A stretch of DNA of 64,000 nt from Gnetum montanum (lineage: Eukaryota > Streptophyta > Gnetopsida > Gnetales > Gnetaceae). The notes under the pieces were generated by a model, which was not told the origin of the DNA, did no database searches, and saw only the letters and a program-made list of their open reading frames with translations. Location: assembly GCA_015680685.1 (NCBI GenBank), contig MNCI01007798.1, forward strand, positions 56,378 through 120,377. Reading direction: 5' to 3'. A program made the translations under genes and the position numbers. This document shows, in pieces, positions 1 through 11,330 of this stretch; positions within the stretch are counted from its first letter, which is position 1; every line of letters begins with the position of its first letter.

Positions 1-1078
1 GTGTTTTATGATTAATGTGACTTGGTGAATCTCATTCCAACTCTGGCTCAAACCAACCACTTCCAGTGATTGCGCATCAATGTATTTGGCTAAATTATCC
101 ACTTGGATAAGAAGGATGCATCTTCAAAGATTCACCACCATTCCGATGAAACAATGGAGAGAATGGGAAGCGAGAAGGGCCTTAGTTAGAGGGAACACTC
201 TGGTTCCATAACCAGTGCTTGCAGCCCAAATTTTATTTCTTCTAAGGAGTGTGCTTTGAATCCTCACTTTGGTTTTTTTTTTATGTTTTTATGCGTGGGG
301 ACCACACCATGCAAAGACTTCTTTATTTTTATTGTCTCAGCTTCCGAAGAATGGGTAACATTGGAACGGTAAGAAAACTCAAGAAGTAAACATCCAAGCA
401 CCCAAGTGAATGACCAACACAAAAGCATCAAATTCCTTTGAAGTCAACCCTTTGCAATCCTTGAGTCCTTCCTTAGTTTGAGAAATGCCTAGTCACTGGT
501 TCGTTAAAGCTCTTATTGGAAGGGAACTATACATTTCCAAGCCAAGAGAAACCATAGATTTGATGGATGGATGGATGAAGTGATCTCATTGCCTGCCATA
601 TCAAAAGAAGATACCTTAGTATCAACAATGTAACTTAAAGGTAAAAACCAACATTAGCAATCAATATGAAACAGTTCATACCATCAGCCTGAACACTTAT
701 TGGGTGATGAACTTACATGGTGGATGACACACACACACACACATAAAATAGAAAAAAGTATAATGATGTTGTAAGAAAAAAGCAAGAAAGGTTAAAAAAA
801 TTTGTAAAACAAAAATGTGTAAAGCAAAAACGTTGTAAAACAAAAACATTGTAAAACAAAAACCGAAAAAGAACTGAGGGCCCCATATGGTTAGCATAGG
901 TGGCCATCTCCCCCATGACTGAGTTGTAAGGGAGAGATCCGAAATAGTGAGCACCTATTGGAATTTCTGAGAAGTGCCCAACTTCTCCAATTGATGATCT
1001 TAAGTTGTGAAGTGGAAGTTTGCGATGCTCACGTTCCAATGAGTCTATGCCATGGTTGTTGGCATGAGTTTCCTCAGT
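1..1078 (-). other. 3' noncoding region of element A
   Basis: No gene is visible. The stretch matches the 3' region of B (26998-28085) and, more distantly, the post-integrase regions of F (20460-21300) and H (62500-63600). Shared landmarks are a purine-rich block around 900-925 with AGATGG on the minus strand, an A/C-rich stretch of aaacaaaaac-type words at 780-870, a CA dinucleotide run at 727-742, and a conserved block around 180-320 (gggaccacaccatgcaaaga). The words at 780-870 translate into hydrophobic F/L-rich open frames on the minus strand; I read these as composition artefacts. Confidence 0.6.
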
Positions 1079-4000
1079 TCATTCCATGCATATTTGTTTG
1101 CCCCTATGAGTAGCTATCAACCATAGGGTATCTACTACTTCTTGTGTGGTTGCTGCATACAGGCATCTTTGTTGCAGAGTTTCTTGGGCACACCTGTTAC
1201 ATGGAGACATTTCCTCCATTTCATCACCCGATGAATCACTGTATGTGATGCATGGAACTACCCTCTTCTCGATCTTTCCACATATGTTTATCTTAGAGAT
1301 TTCCAAGGAAAGATAGCAGATCCTAAGGCATGCATCTACTGTGCTTAGCCATGCCCTTCCCATTATAATTGGGAAGTCCCCTTCATTGTTGTTAACATCG
1401 ATCACTAGAAAATCTGCTGGGTAGGACCAACCACACATAGTGGTAATAACATCCTCCACCAATCCCAAGGGAATCATGATGGACTAGTCTGCCAACTCTA
1501 GTTGGATATTCCTCTTCTTAGTTGTGGTAGGTTCCAGGCATGATACATCTTTCGCGAAATTAAGTTAACTCCAGAACCTGAATCAAGAAGAGCTTGATGT
1601 GGTGCATTTCTAGCGACCTGCAAATAAATAAAGGGACTCCCAGGGTTAGTTAGTTTCCTAGGAAGGTGGCCTACCTTGATCCAGTTAGTTACGGTATGTG
1701 TTAGCATAACCGTATGCATTACATTCCCTTAGACTGAAGGGTGCTCCGAAGTGTTAGATGGTGTAGGCATGTACATGGCCTCAACTGCTTGTTGTTGCGA
1801 GAGTTTGCCTGGGCTTTTGGTTCTAAAGTAAGGTCTTCTCTTTTTACCATTGTCAGAACCATCAGCAGGTTGGATATCTATAGCTCTTGTAGCATGACGT
1901 TGCTGTGGTTGAGGAGGAAGTTCCCCTTGCATTGTTGGAGCAGGAGGTGTTATGGGAACTACTTGAGGTGGAAGAGGTGCGGTTGGATTAGGAGGATGGT
2001 GTGCGTATGGAGTGTCTCCAGGAGGAGAAGGAGTCCTTCTGAAGTACTCCCACACTCGGTAGCGATGTTGGGGGGTAGTGTGATCCATAGAGTCACCTGG
2101 AGGAACTGGCTACTGCACATAATAACCATAAGGATCAGGCTGCTGGTAAGGGTATCGATGTGTCGGTGATGGCATCCCCCATGACTGTGGTTATTGCCAC
2201 TGCTGGTGTTGTCTAATGGGCTATGGAGGCGTTCCACTTGGATAATATGTTAAGGGTTTGTGGAACTTCCTTGGGTTACCTTGTGGATAAGGTAACCTTC
2301 AGGGTGTTTTCCGTTGATTGAGTCTTGGATTTAGTGCATACACCCTAGGCTCCTGCAGATGTGAGATAATTGGGCAACATCCCTTAGGATGGTCATAGTA
2401 GCAGACTTCACATCCACTATCATTGTCTGAATCAGAACTTACAGCCTCATCGGAGATAGGAATTTTCCCCTTACCCTTGTTATGTGCAGGGCTTAAATCT
2501 CTCCACTTTTTCTTTCCTTTTTCACTACTTTGCTCTACCTTAGACTCTTCTACAATTTTCAAGATCGTTTCTATTTTAAAGTCTAAGAATCTCCATACAT
2601 CGTCTACCTTAGCCGCTACTTTTGTTGTTAACTTTTGGATCGGCAAGGTTTTCGGGTTCACCAACTCTTCAATTGGTGACTCATCCTCCTCATTACAGAA
2701 TTTCACTCCCTTCTTACGAAGGGAGGGATTGCGGTTGTATTCTTCAGCACTTTCCCTCTTTTGTAGCTCACCCTCTTCTTGTGCTACTTGTTCCAACAAG
2801 CTTTCAACTTCATGGGCTCTTAGTTGGGAGAGTCTCCCTTGGGCGTAAGTCCCAAGAGTTCTTCTTGTTTCATTTCTTAGCCCATCCACGATGTCGCGAA
2901 GTTGATCTTGCTTAGCATACCCATGGCCTGGGCAACAATGTAATAGTGTATAGTAACGGGCCATGGCAGCATCCAAGGGTTCATGAGTACCTTGTTTCCA
3001 ACCTTGGATCTGCTTACACAAATTGGACACTCTGGAGTACGTTTGATATTTGTTGTTGAACAATTCGAGCATCGTACTCCATCTCCTGATGGTTTTCAGT
3101 TCCAAGGACCAGTACCAGCTCTCTGCTTCTTTATTGAGTGTCCTTGGGAACAACTTAAGCTTCTGCCTCTTGCTATCAATATTCTGCAAGGCACAGGCAT
3201 CATGCAACTCCTACTTATGATTTTGCAGATCAACATTGTATCCCCCTTCAAATCGTGGGATATTGTTCATGTCTAATCGCTTGATCCGACTGTCCTTTAA
3301 ATGCCTTGTGGGAATCCTAACTGCCTCTATTATGTTAAGCATACTTCGGGTTGCGAGTAGGGGCTCGTCATGATAATCTCTTTTATGATGTCTATGATGT
3401 TTTCGTGGTGGTTCCCTACTCTCCCTACGTCCGTGCCCTTGTCCTAACGGCGCTCGACCTTCTTGTCGAGGCATTTCATCTTCCCTTTTACTTTTACTCT
3501 CTCTGTTATGCTCACGATGGTTATACCCAGATGTGGAAGGAGAGTGTGAATGGTGAGATGAAGGAGAAGAGGAAGGAGATCCAGCACCGTGGGGATGTTT
3601 CTTACCTTCTCTTCGGCCTCGATCATTGTAACGATCTAAGTGTCCATCCTTAGGGTGAGTGGTTGTTCCTGCTGTGAACAATTGATGCTCATGGGGATCA
3701 GAGCCTGTAGCATGTACAGTTGATCAAAGGCCCTGATGCCTATCCTCTTCACTAGAGTGAGGAGGAGGAACATCATTTTCTAAGAAACCCATTGTGAGGG
3801 GTTCCTCGTCTCCTATTTCACTAATGAAATGGGGGACCTTGCCCTTCAATAGTGAATGTTGGCTCTCCTGCCTTGCGTCCCTCATACATTGCAAAGCGGT
3901 GGGATGATAATCCCTTATATGATATCTTCCAGCAACGTATTCAACGAATAAGTCCTGCATGCCAATCTATGCCAATCCACAGAAAATCATGTTCAGAATG

Positions 4001-4215
4001 GATCGATCTGGTGGTAAAACTATATTACCAAACAAATCTCTCCAGCGCAACTGTTCATCCTGATGGAGAGTAAAAGTGTAATCAGGGACATACTCATCGG
4101 GATGAGTATAAGTTATCGTATACTGTTTAGGACCTGGCTGATCTAGGTTATGCGTATGATGATGACCATCTCCTGTGTTGCCCTTAGGTGAGTTAATTTC
4201 GTGAGAAGAAGCCAT
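1079..4215 (-). pseudogene. gag: gag-protease polyprotein of element A, broken
   Basis: The start is the ATG at 4215 (MASSHEINSP...), 126 bases inside the PBS, and it matches the start in B. One frame runs from 4215 to about 1498, interrupted only by stops (near 3964, 3700, 3209, 2296 and 2090). A frameshift near 1495 then leads into the protease tail at 1477-1079. The order is an N-terminal gag segment (LPPDRS), a Ser/His/Arg-rich linker, a gag core with WSTMLELFNNKYQTYS and GWKQGTHEPLDAAM, a short C-x2-YYDHPKGCC knuckle-like segment, a Pro/Gln-rich linker, and a retropepsin-like aspartic protease. The protease active site ALLDSGSGVNLI is intact, and the flap region ends in IIMGRAWLSTVDA. 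Nothing of RT follows. The product would be a capsid and its protease for cytoplasmic particle formation, if it were ever read through. Confidence 0.85.
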
Positions 4216-4340
4216 TTCTAATGGTGTGCTTTTTTACCATTATTTATGTTCTTAATTAACTGATTAACCCGAAGGTTCGTTGATGCTCGCAATGATGTGA
4301 GTGATATCCCTTATGTTCAATTGGCGAAAAAACACTTAGT

Positions 4341-4357
4341 CCCCGAAAACGACGCCA
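4341..4357 (-). other. Primer binding site of element A (tRNA-Asp type)
   Basis: On the minus strand this reads TGGCGTCGTTTTCGGGG, directly inside the 5' LTR end. It is a degraded form of the tRNA-Asp complement TGGCGCCGTTGCCGGGGA, which is typical of Athila-type plant elements. The less damaged versions in B (31561-31577) and C (38154-38171) support the reading. Confidence 0.8.
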
Positions 4358-4358
4358 A

Positions 4359-5414
4359 TGATGAGTGGTGAGGTACCCCTACATTCAACCATATGAATAC
4401 GAGCGTGTACACGCGATCCGGTCGAACTCCGCAGACTAAATGCCCTAACACCACAAAGAACGCTTGGGGTTAATCGTTCGTTGTCTTCCCAGGCTTGCTT
4501 GTATGTGTCACGGTGTATGGTTAAGCAAGTCTGAGGTATATGATTTTTTTGGTATTTTTCAGTTTATCTCCTAAGCTATGAGGGAAAAGGTTGAGAAACT
4601 AACTAACTCTAACTAATGTCCTAAGTCTATATTAACTAGCGTTAGCATCCATTCCCAGTTACCAGACACACCCTGAACTATGCAACTGTGGCTACCAAAC
4701 GCTAATCATTACTGGGATCACCACACGTAATGCAAGTGCTTGAAGTGGTCGTACTGAGGTACCGATTTAGCCTAAGTGTGATATGTAGCTGATTCCTTGG
4801 CTAGCCGTACACACCCGTGGGTGCTCGTAACCAAGTCGTACTTATCACACGTTCTAGCCTAGCGATGAGTGGCCAATTCCTTGACCAGCTGTACACATTG
4901 GACTACCACTAGGATTACCAAGCGCAGATCCTGGAATATGCTACTGGATTACCAAGCAGTCACAATGCTTGTAGTCAAGTCATACTCATGCGTTGCAATG
5001 AGCAGCTGATTCCTTGATTAGCCGTACACATCTGTAGATGCTCGTAATCAAGTCGTACTCGTGCGCAGTAGGAAAGCAATAAATAACAACAAAACAAAAC
5101 CATGTACTACAAGGTTTATCCAATCAAGTTCGTCTTTATTACCGTACACAACTTGTGTTCAGGTTACAAAGTTTCTTGAATAAAGAGCCGTTCACTCTAG
5201 GACTTCTACTGCAGGCACATGGGAAAAATTCTAACTCTGGAGTGTTCAAACTGCTAGAGCTTCGCTACTTCTAGCCAGGATTGGGAAATGAAGGGAGTGC
5301 CACCTCTTATTTATAGATATGGTAGCGGACTGCGATATCGCATACGCGATATTGCAGGGAAAGATGCGATATCGCGTACGCAATATCGCAGCTTGTGCAA
5401 TCTGTGTCTCATCA
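4359..5414 (-). repeat. 5' LTR of element A
   Basis: On the plus strand the repeat begins TGATGAGTGG and ends CTCATCA, giving TG...CA ends that extend into a TGATGA/TCATCA inverted terminus. It aligns with both LTRs of B. The TATA box TATAAATAA is at 5308-5316 on the minus strand. A cluster of palindromic GCGATATCGC/TACGCGATATCG words lies just upstream of it at about 5325-5395. The length of 1056 bp is slightly longer than in B. The flank at 5415-5419 is gagac; the partner flank is off the window. Confidence 0.88.
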
Positions 5415-5860
5415 GAGACTACCATCTCACTGAAACACAATGCAGAAGAGATTAGCACTAGGAGAAGCATCATGAAAAAGAAAATCCAAGGCTAGCATCA
5501 AGGAACACATGAACTCTTAGATGCATCCATGGGTAGGTATTACTCTCTTTTGCATAAATGTCCTAGCCATGGTTATTTTCAATGGGAGTAGCTTTCCCAT
5601 ATCATAGATGGGCTACAATTAGAAATGAGAAGAACCATTGGGATCTATGCACAAGGGATATTGTTAGAAATTTGAGTTCATCAAATTTAAAGGTTGATTA
5701 AGTAGGTTCCAAAAGAAGAAGAAGAATTGAGAAAATAAGAAAGTACTAAAGAATATAACTAGGACCCTTCCATCAAAACAAGGGAGGTTTGATTTTGTGA
5801 CAGTGAGGAGGAGGCACTACTTGACGAAGTGGTGCAGTGAAAAACCTTGCCAACTCAAAA
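5415..5860 (+). pseudogene. gag: gag fragment of element F
   Basis: Plus-strand translation gives an uneven gag core: IQG followed by a stop, then HQGTHELLDASMGRYYSLLHKCPSHGY. It is the homologue of GWKQGTHEPLDAAMARYYTLLHCCPGHGY in element A. It continues through EMRRTIGIYAQG and a K/E-rich stretch. The N-terminal part is missing because A's LTR begins at 5414. From about 5779 onward the sequence is entangled in the assembly-scrambled stretch. It is clearly nonfunctional. Confidence 0.75.
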
Positions 5861-7147
5861 AAATTTCTCTAAAATTTTGGCCAAGTTGGATAAAATTTTA
5901 GAGAAATTGGCTAAGTTGGACAAAATTTTAGAGAAATTGAACTCGTAGATGCAGCCATGGGTAGGTATTATGCTCTTTTGCATAAATGTCCTAGCCATGA
6001 TTATTTTCAATGGGAGTAGCTTTCCCATATCATAGATGGGCTCCAATCAGAAATGAGAAGAACCATTGGGATCTATGCCCAAGGGAGATTGTTAGAAATT
6101 TGAGTCCATCAAATTTAAAGGTTGATTAAGTAGGTTCCAAAAGAAGAAGAAGAATTGAGAAAACAAGAAAGTGATAAAGAATATAACTAGGACCCTTCCA
6201 TCAAAATAAGGGAGGTTTGATTTTGTGATAGTGAGGAGGAGGCACTACTTGANGTGGAACTACTTAGGATTTCCTTGAGAATAAGACAATATTCCAGGTG
6301 CTTACCTTCTTGCCAGCGTACGATTTAGAGCATATACCCCAGACTCTTGTATGTGTGACATAATAGGGAAACATCCCTTAGGATGTTTATATTAGTAGAT
6401 GTCACATCCACCACCATCATTTGATTCTAACTACACAACCTCTACTACTACATTAGCTTTTCCCTTACCTCTTCGGTAGGAATGTTCAACTTTCCTTCTT
6501 CTCCTGCAATCATGCTCACTACCTTGTTGTTTGGATTCTTTTGCAATTTTTGACTAGTTTGGAATTTTTAATCCAAATATTCCCACATTTTATCCAACTT
6601 GGCCAAGATTTTAGAGAAATTTTTTTGAGTTGGCAAGGTTTTTCACTGCAGCACTTCATCAAGTAGTGCCTCCTCCTCACTATCACAAAATCAAACCTCC
6701 CTTATTTTGATGGAAGGGTCCTAGTTATATTCTTTATCACTTTCTTGTTTTCTCAATTCTTCTTCTTCTTTTGGAACCTACTTAATCNTATCATTACTAC
6801 CCTCCAAAATATTACAAAACTTATTCTCCATCTCCTAGAGGGGAATCCCCATACCCTTATCACCCTCATCATCCTTTAGCATATGTCCCTNATGATATGG
6901 GAAAGCTACTCCCATTGAAAATAATCATGGCTAGGACATTTATGCAAAAGAGCATAATACCTACCCATGGCTGCATCTACGAGTTCAATTTCTCTAAAAT
7001 TTTGTCCAACTTAGCCAATTTCTCTAAAATTTTATCCAACTTGGCCAAAATTTTAGAGAAATTTTTTTGAGTTGGCAAGGTTTTTCACTGCACCACTTCG
7101 TCAAGTAGTGCCTCCTCCTCACTGTCACAAAATCAAACCTCCCTTGN
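5779..7147. other. Assembly-scrambled gag region with single-N joins and inverted copies
   Basis: Single Ns stand at 6253, 6788, 6891 and 7147. The piece 6892-7146 reads as the reverse complement of 5779-6033; the arms are equal in length (255 bases) and agree wherever I compared them. The piece 5939-6252 repeats 5511-5824 directly with a few mismatches. The piece of about 6600-6787 is the reverse complement of the end of that second copy. The segment 6254-6787 reads as gag on the minus strand, while 6789-6890 gives a Pro/Tyr-rich gag tail on the plus strand. One gag region has therefore been pasted in both orientations. I give it no genes. Confidence 0.8.
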
Positions 7148-7660
7148 TTCATGTTAACACACATTGTCTATAATTGGATAAAGGTTGGAAACCTTCCTAG
7201 AAAAAGTGTTAATCCTAGAAGTCCCATCATCTACTTTCAGATCACTAGAAATGAGTCATACAAGGCTCTTCTTGATTCAAGTTGTGGTGTTTTCTAATTT
7301 GTCATGAAATGTACAAAGCCTACAACCTGCCTCCTCTTAAGAAGAGCAACATTTATTTAACATTGGTAGATCAGTCCATCACTACTTGCTTGGGACTAGT
7401 AAAGGACATTGTAACCACTATTTATGAATGGTCCTATCCTACTAATTTCCTCGTGATCAAGGTTGATAACTACATAGGAGACTTTACAATCATTATGGGA
7501 AGGGCTTGGCTAAGCACTGTTGATGCATAAATGGGCATTAGAGATCTTCCCTTGGAAATTTCCAAGGAAAATAGTTTTGGAAAGATTGAGAAGAAGAGAG
7601 TTCCATGCATTGTTTATAGTGATATAGGGTGCAACTATGTGTAGAAATTATGGTATATGA
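7148..7660 (+). pseudogene. Aspartic protease region of element F
   Basis: It is homologous to the protease segments of A and B, in the opposite orientation. The active-site segment ALLDS is followed by a degraded SCGVF and a stop. The best frame, 7282-7530, holds LVDQSITTCLGLVKDIVTTI and ends IIMGRAWLSTVDA, the conserved strand after the flap. It then passes LPLEISKENSFGKIEKKRVPCIVYSD with a frameshift. The retropepsin would process gag-pol; this copy is dead because of the damaged active site and frameshifts. Confidence 0.8.
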
Positions 7661-7899
7661 AAAGCACATCAATCAAAGCATGCAAAAAATGTGCGGATTA
7701 ATCTAAAATCTGGAAGTGCTTGTATGTAGTAGCCACAAAATAGGAGGGCACCCAATGACTAACAACTGATCCTAAAAGTAGCACACTTTGCATGGAACCA
7801 ATTGAGATCCTAACTTATGCCTATGTTGATGGCATGGATGAACTAGAGTAAGTGCATCCCTAACTCTCTAATGATGAACCTGATGATACTTATTGGGGT

Positions 7900-8960
7900 G
7901 AGTTGGAAATCCCTAAAAATTTTAAACATGAGCCCTTAGAGGTTAAAAATCTACCTATCAGCATGGAATATGCATTCCTAAATAATGGTAAGTTGGTAAT
8001 AATCAATGTCAACCTTACTCTTGAGTAAAAAAAAAGATGTTGCAAAATGTGGTTAACAAATGGTCAACAACCTTTGCTTAGTCATATCCTAAACTCACTG
8101 GAATTGATCCTAGGATATGTCAACATTGCATCTATACTAATCTATCCATAAAGCCAAAGGGGAAACCACAGTAGTGGTTGAACACCAAATTAAAGTAGAC
8201 TTTCAAAGAGAAAATTGAACAACTCATCAAGGTAGATTTCATCTATCCAATTGTAGATAGTAAGTAGGTTAGCCCACTTGTAATTGTGCCGAAGAAAGGT
8301 GGTAAGTGCAAGTCTGTATTAACTTCAAGCTATTAAATGTGATAACCTACAAAGATCATTTTCCATTGCCATTTGTGGATTAGGTGTTGGATACCATCTA
8401 TAGGCATTGTTATTACAACTTTTTGGATGGTTATAGTGGCTATAAATAGATTTAGATTGTACCAGAGGATCAAGACAAAATAACATTCACAAGTCCCTAG
8501 GAACCTTTTGCATATGAAAAGATTTCTTTTATGTAATGTCTCTAAAACATTCCAATGCTTTGTCCTTAGAATTTTTTATAAAAATATTGGTAGTGGGGTG
8601 GAAGTTTTCATAGATGAATTATCCACCTATGATGCTACATTTGAGTAAACTGTAAACTACCTTGAGTAAGTGCGTAAAAGATGTGTAAAGACCAATCTTT
8701 AATTCAACTAGTAAAAGAGCCATCTTATGATCCAAGAGGCCATTATATTGGGGCATAAAATCTCACAAGTAGGAATTGATATGGAACCTAAAATGATTAG
8801 GATCATCTAAGGAAGAACTCACTAACCAAAAATCATTAAGGATGTCTAGTCATTCCTTGGACACACTGGCTACTATTGAAAATTTATAGAGAGTTTCTTT
8901 ATAATTGCTAAACTATTGGTCAAACTTACAAAGATAGATGCTCCATTTTGGTAGACCAGG
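7900..8960 (+). pseudogene. pol: Reverse transcriptase of element F, decayed
   Basis: In pieces of three frames it shows the order expected of gypsy RT. A linker LPISMEYAFLNNGKLVII comes first. Then follow IEQLIKVDFIYPIVDSK, VSPLVIVPKKGG, KDHFPLP-like codons, YQRIKTK, a segment ending FQCFVLRIFYKNIG, and VEVFIDELSTY where the family has F-M-D-D. The second catalytic aspartate is replaced by Glu. Thumb and connection pieces continue to about 8960. Many stops make it nonfunctional. A, B, D and E have no counterpart at all. Confidence 0.85.
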
Positions 8961-9029
8961 AAATATTAAAAGGCATTCTAGTAGCTTAAGAAGAAGCTTG
9001 TAGAAACACTAATTCTATGAGCACCTGAC

Positions 9030-9397
9030 TGGTCTAGATCATTCCACATCATGATGGATGCATCAAACTATGCATTAGGAGTTGTGCTTATGTAGTTGGA
9101 TGGTCAAAAACATCCTTATTGTATCCATTGCACAAAAAGAAGAATTGTGGGTGCACAACTTAACTACACAACAACAAAGAAAGAGCTAATGATGGTGGTG
9201 TATGATTTGTAGAAATTTAGGCACTATGTGCTTAGATACAAATTACTTGTGCCCACTGATCACAGTGTCATTCTCTTCCTCATGAACAAGCTAACGGTGA
9301 GCCCTCATGTCATATATGGCTAGTGATCTCATAGGAGTTCAATTTTACAATGGTAGATCAAAATGAAACTAACAACATAGTTGTTGATCACTTATCT
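9030..9397 (+). pseudogene. pol: RNase H domain of element F, interrupted by element E
   Basis: Translation shows MMDASNYALGVVLM with the first catalytic Asp. TTKKELMMVVYDL follows with the Glu, then HYVL, and then DHSVILFLMNK with the next Asp. The domain ends in VVDHLS, the stretch preceding the integrase, exactly where element E begins at 9398. Stops and a frameshift near the end make it dead. It would degrade the RNA strand during reverse transcription. Confidence 0.85.
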
Positions 9398-11306
9398 CTG
9401 TACTGATCGAAATCGTCGATGTAAGGTTGCAAAGGAAAAACAAACACCGAGGGATCACCGGATGGGTATAGCTAACCTTTCCTTCACGTGAGGGCAAGCT
9501 GTAAAAGAAAAATGAAGGCAGAGTGCCTTGGCTGGTTTGCACACAAATCAACCAAGGACTTCCCCAAATGTAAGCTATGGCTTGCTCTGGGGTTTCCGTA
9601 ACCAAATGTTCAAAATGTAAACAGTGATGCACAAAATGCAAACAGAGCGTATACGGAGCTGATATTGTAAACAAAGCGTAAAATGCATTTAAAAAATAGA
9701 GTAAACAATATAATGGCTGACAAAATGAATTGTATTGTATTGCTTAGAAAGGGTGTGCACTAGTCAAAGAATAGCTGCACGTGTAGATGGAAAGTCAAGT
9801 GCCAAGCTCTGGGGTGATGTTTTTCAGAAGTTCTTGGATGCTAGGAGTCAAGTGCATTCAAGCCTCCAAGGATTGCTAGTCTGTTTTTCCTAAGCTATCA
9901 GCCTTCAAAATTGCCAACCCTATTTATTTGAATTGATAGGGTATTTACATGGCTTGGCTAGGTTTGAGCACGGAATTCATGGATGGAATCAATGGCTGAG
10001 AGATGAGATGAAAATGGATTATGTGACACGTGTCCGATGGACAGTTGTATGTGAGTTGGACACATGAGGGTAGGCTACATTCTTGACCAGATGCACTATA
10101 TCTTACAACCTATGTTAGCTTACTCAAGATAGCTTACGCTCATGGAAGCACATAAAATTTAGAGCATAAGAGCTTGGCAAGGTCACAAATGATGAAAATT
10201 TACAATGAAAATGATAATGTACAACGAGATTGATCAACTCTAGCTTGCTTGGAACTTGTCAATCCTCGAATTAACTACTGCAGGATGTCGATTTGAGTGG
10301 TTTTGTGGTTTTTTGAGGCATCTCTATTTTGCCAAGACTTCTAGCATGAGTTGATTTTATCTTAGTGTGTCCTTAGCATGAGTTTGGCATGCTTTCGACC
10401 AAGCGTGATCAGTACTCACGTTGCACTCACGCTGCCAATGTAGCCTTAGTGTGAGTTAGCCAAAAATGACATATTTCACCCAAAATTTTAATTTTTGGAG
10501 CCTGGTTCTTGAGTACAGAAATTTCCTAGCTATGGTTGACATTAAGAGTGATCTAAAAATCAAAAACTAAGCTTAAGAGTGACTTTTCTTGAGCCACTTT
10601 TGGCAGCTCACGGTGGACTCATGTTGCCAGCGTGAGTGTAGCGTGACCACAACGTGAGCTGAAAAAACTTGCAATTTTGGACCTAAAATCTAGAATTCTG
10701 GAGGTTGGAACCCATAGTTGTCAATGGTAAACCCTAAGGATGACTTGCACCCTTGAAATCAAGTCATTTCAACTCAGTTTTGAGGCTCTAAAATTTGCTC
10801 ACAATGTACTCATGCTACCAGCATGACCTTAGCATGACCACAACATATGTGACAAAAAATTTGTGATTTTGGACCTAAAATCTAGCATTCTAGAGGATGG
10901 GACCCATATTTGTCAATAGTAAACCCTGAGGATGACTTGCACCCTTGAAATCAAGTTATTTTGACTGAATTTTGAGGCTCTGAAAGTTTCTCACACTGCC
11001 AGCGTGACCTTAGCGTGAGTAACAACATGAGTGTGAAAATGTGAAAAATTTTTCTTGAAATTTGAATTCTCAAATGCTGAAACTTGGAGTGGTCATGAAT
11101 GGCCCTCGAGGATGGCTTGAACCATCAAATTTGGATTGTTTTTGTCTTGATTTTGAAGCTATTTGGAGTTAATCACGTTGAGGGAAAGCTAGCGTTAGCA
11201 AGCTGGCGTGAGTCACATACCTTAGTCAAATTTTACCTTCCAAATGCTCGAAAGGGCTTCAGTCATTCTCATTTCAAAGTGTTAGGCTGAAATTAGTGGT
11301 GTTTCA
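9398..11306 (-). repeat. 3' LTR of element E
   Basis: On the plus strand it starts TGTACTGATCG and ends GTGTTTCA, matching 17132-19031 throughout. A TATA-like TAAATA box lies on the minus strand at 9921-9929. The upstream U3 (about 10365-11230) is filled with scattered copies of a GCGTGAG/CATGCTGCCAGCGTGA type motif. A roughly 240-bp segment (ggacctaaaatctag...) is repeated inside U3 at about 10675-10800 and 10870-10990. Confidence 0.88.
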
Positions 11307-11330
11307 TTGGTCTCTCTTTGTTGATGTCTG
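11307..11330 (-). other. Polypurine tract of element E
   Basis: On the minus strand the sequence directly before the 3' LTR reads CAACAAAGAGAGACCAA. Element D has the matching CAACAAAGAGGGGCCAG at the same place (41763-41780). It would prime plus-strand DNA synthesis. Confidence 0.7.

Larger units (their letters stand above)
1..5414 (-). mobile_element. Element A: Athila-like Ty3/gypsy retrotransposon, pol-less, left end outside window
   Basis: Reads right to left: 5' LTR, primer binding site, gag-protease, then a long 3' noncoding region that runs off the left edge. It aligns along its whole visible length with element B (about 26998-32570), including the jump from protease straight into the post-integrase region. 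No RT, RNase H or integrase is present. It sits in the gag region of element F: gag sequence of the opposite strand begins directly after its LTR at 5415. The far LTR and the left target duplication are outside the window. Decay is light (a few stops, one frameshift in gag-protease), so it is among the younger insertions here. Confidence 0.85.

Noticed and set aside
697-1039. Hydrophobic F/L-rich minus-strand frames that look like membrane proteins
   Set aside because: They come from the aaacaaaaac-type low-complexity stretch, read as TTT/CTT codons. The same words in B and F are open in different frames.
5320-5400. GCGATATCGC palindromes as a possible bacterial-type operator or origin
   Set aside because: They recur at the same LTR position in A, B and C upstream of a TATA box, so they belong to the LTR promoter region.
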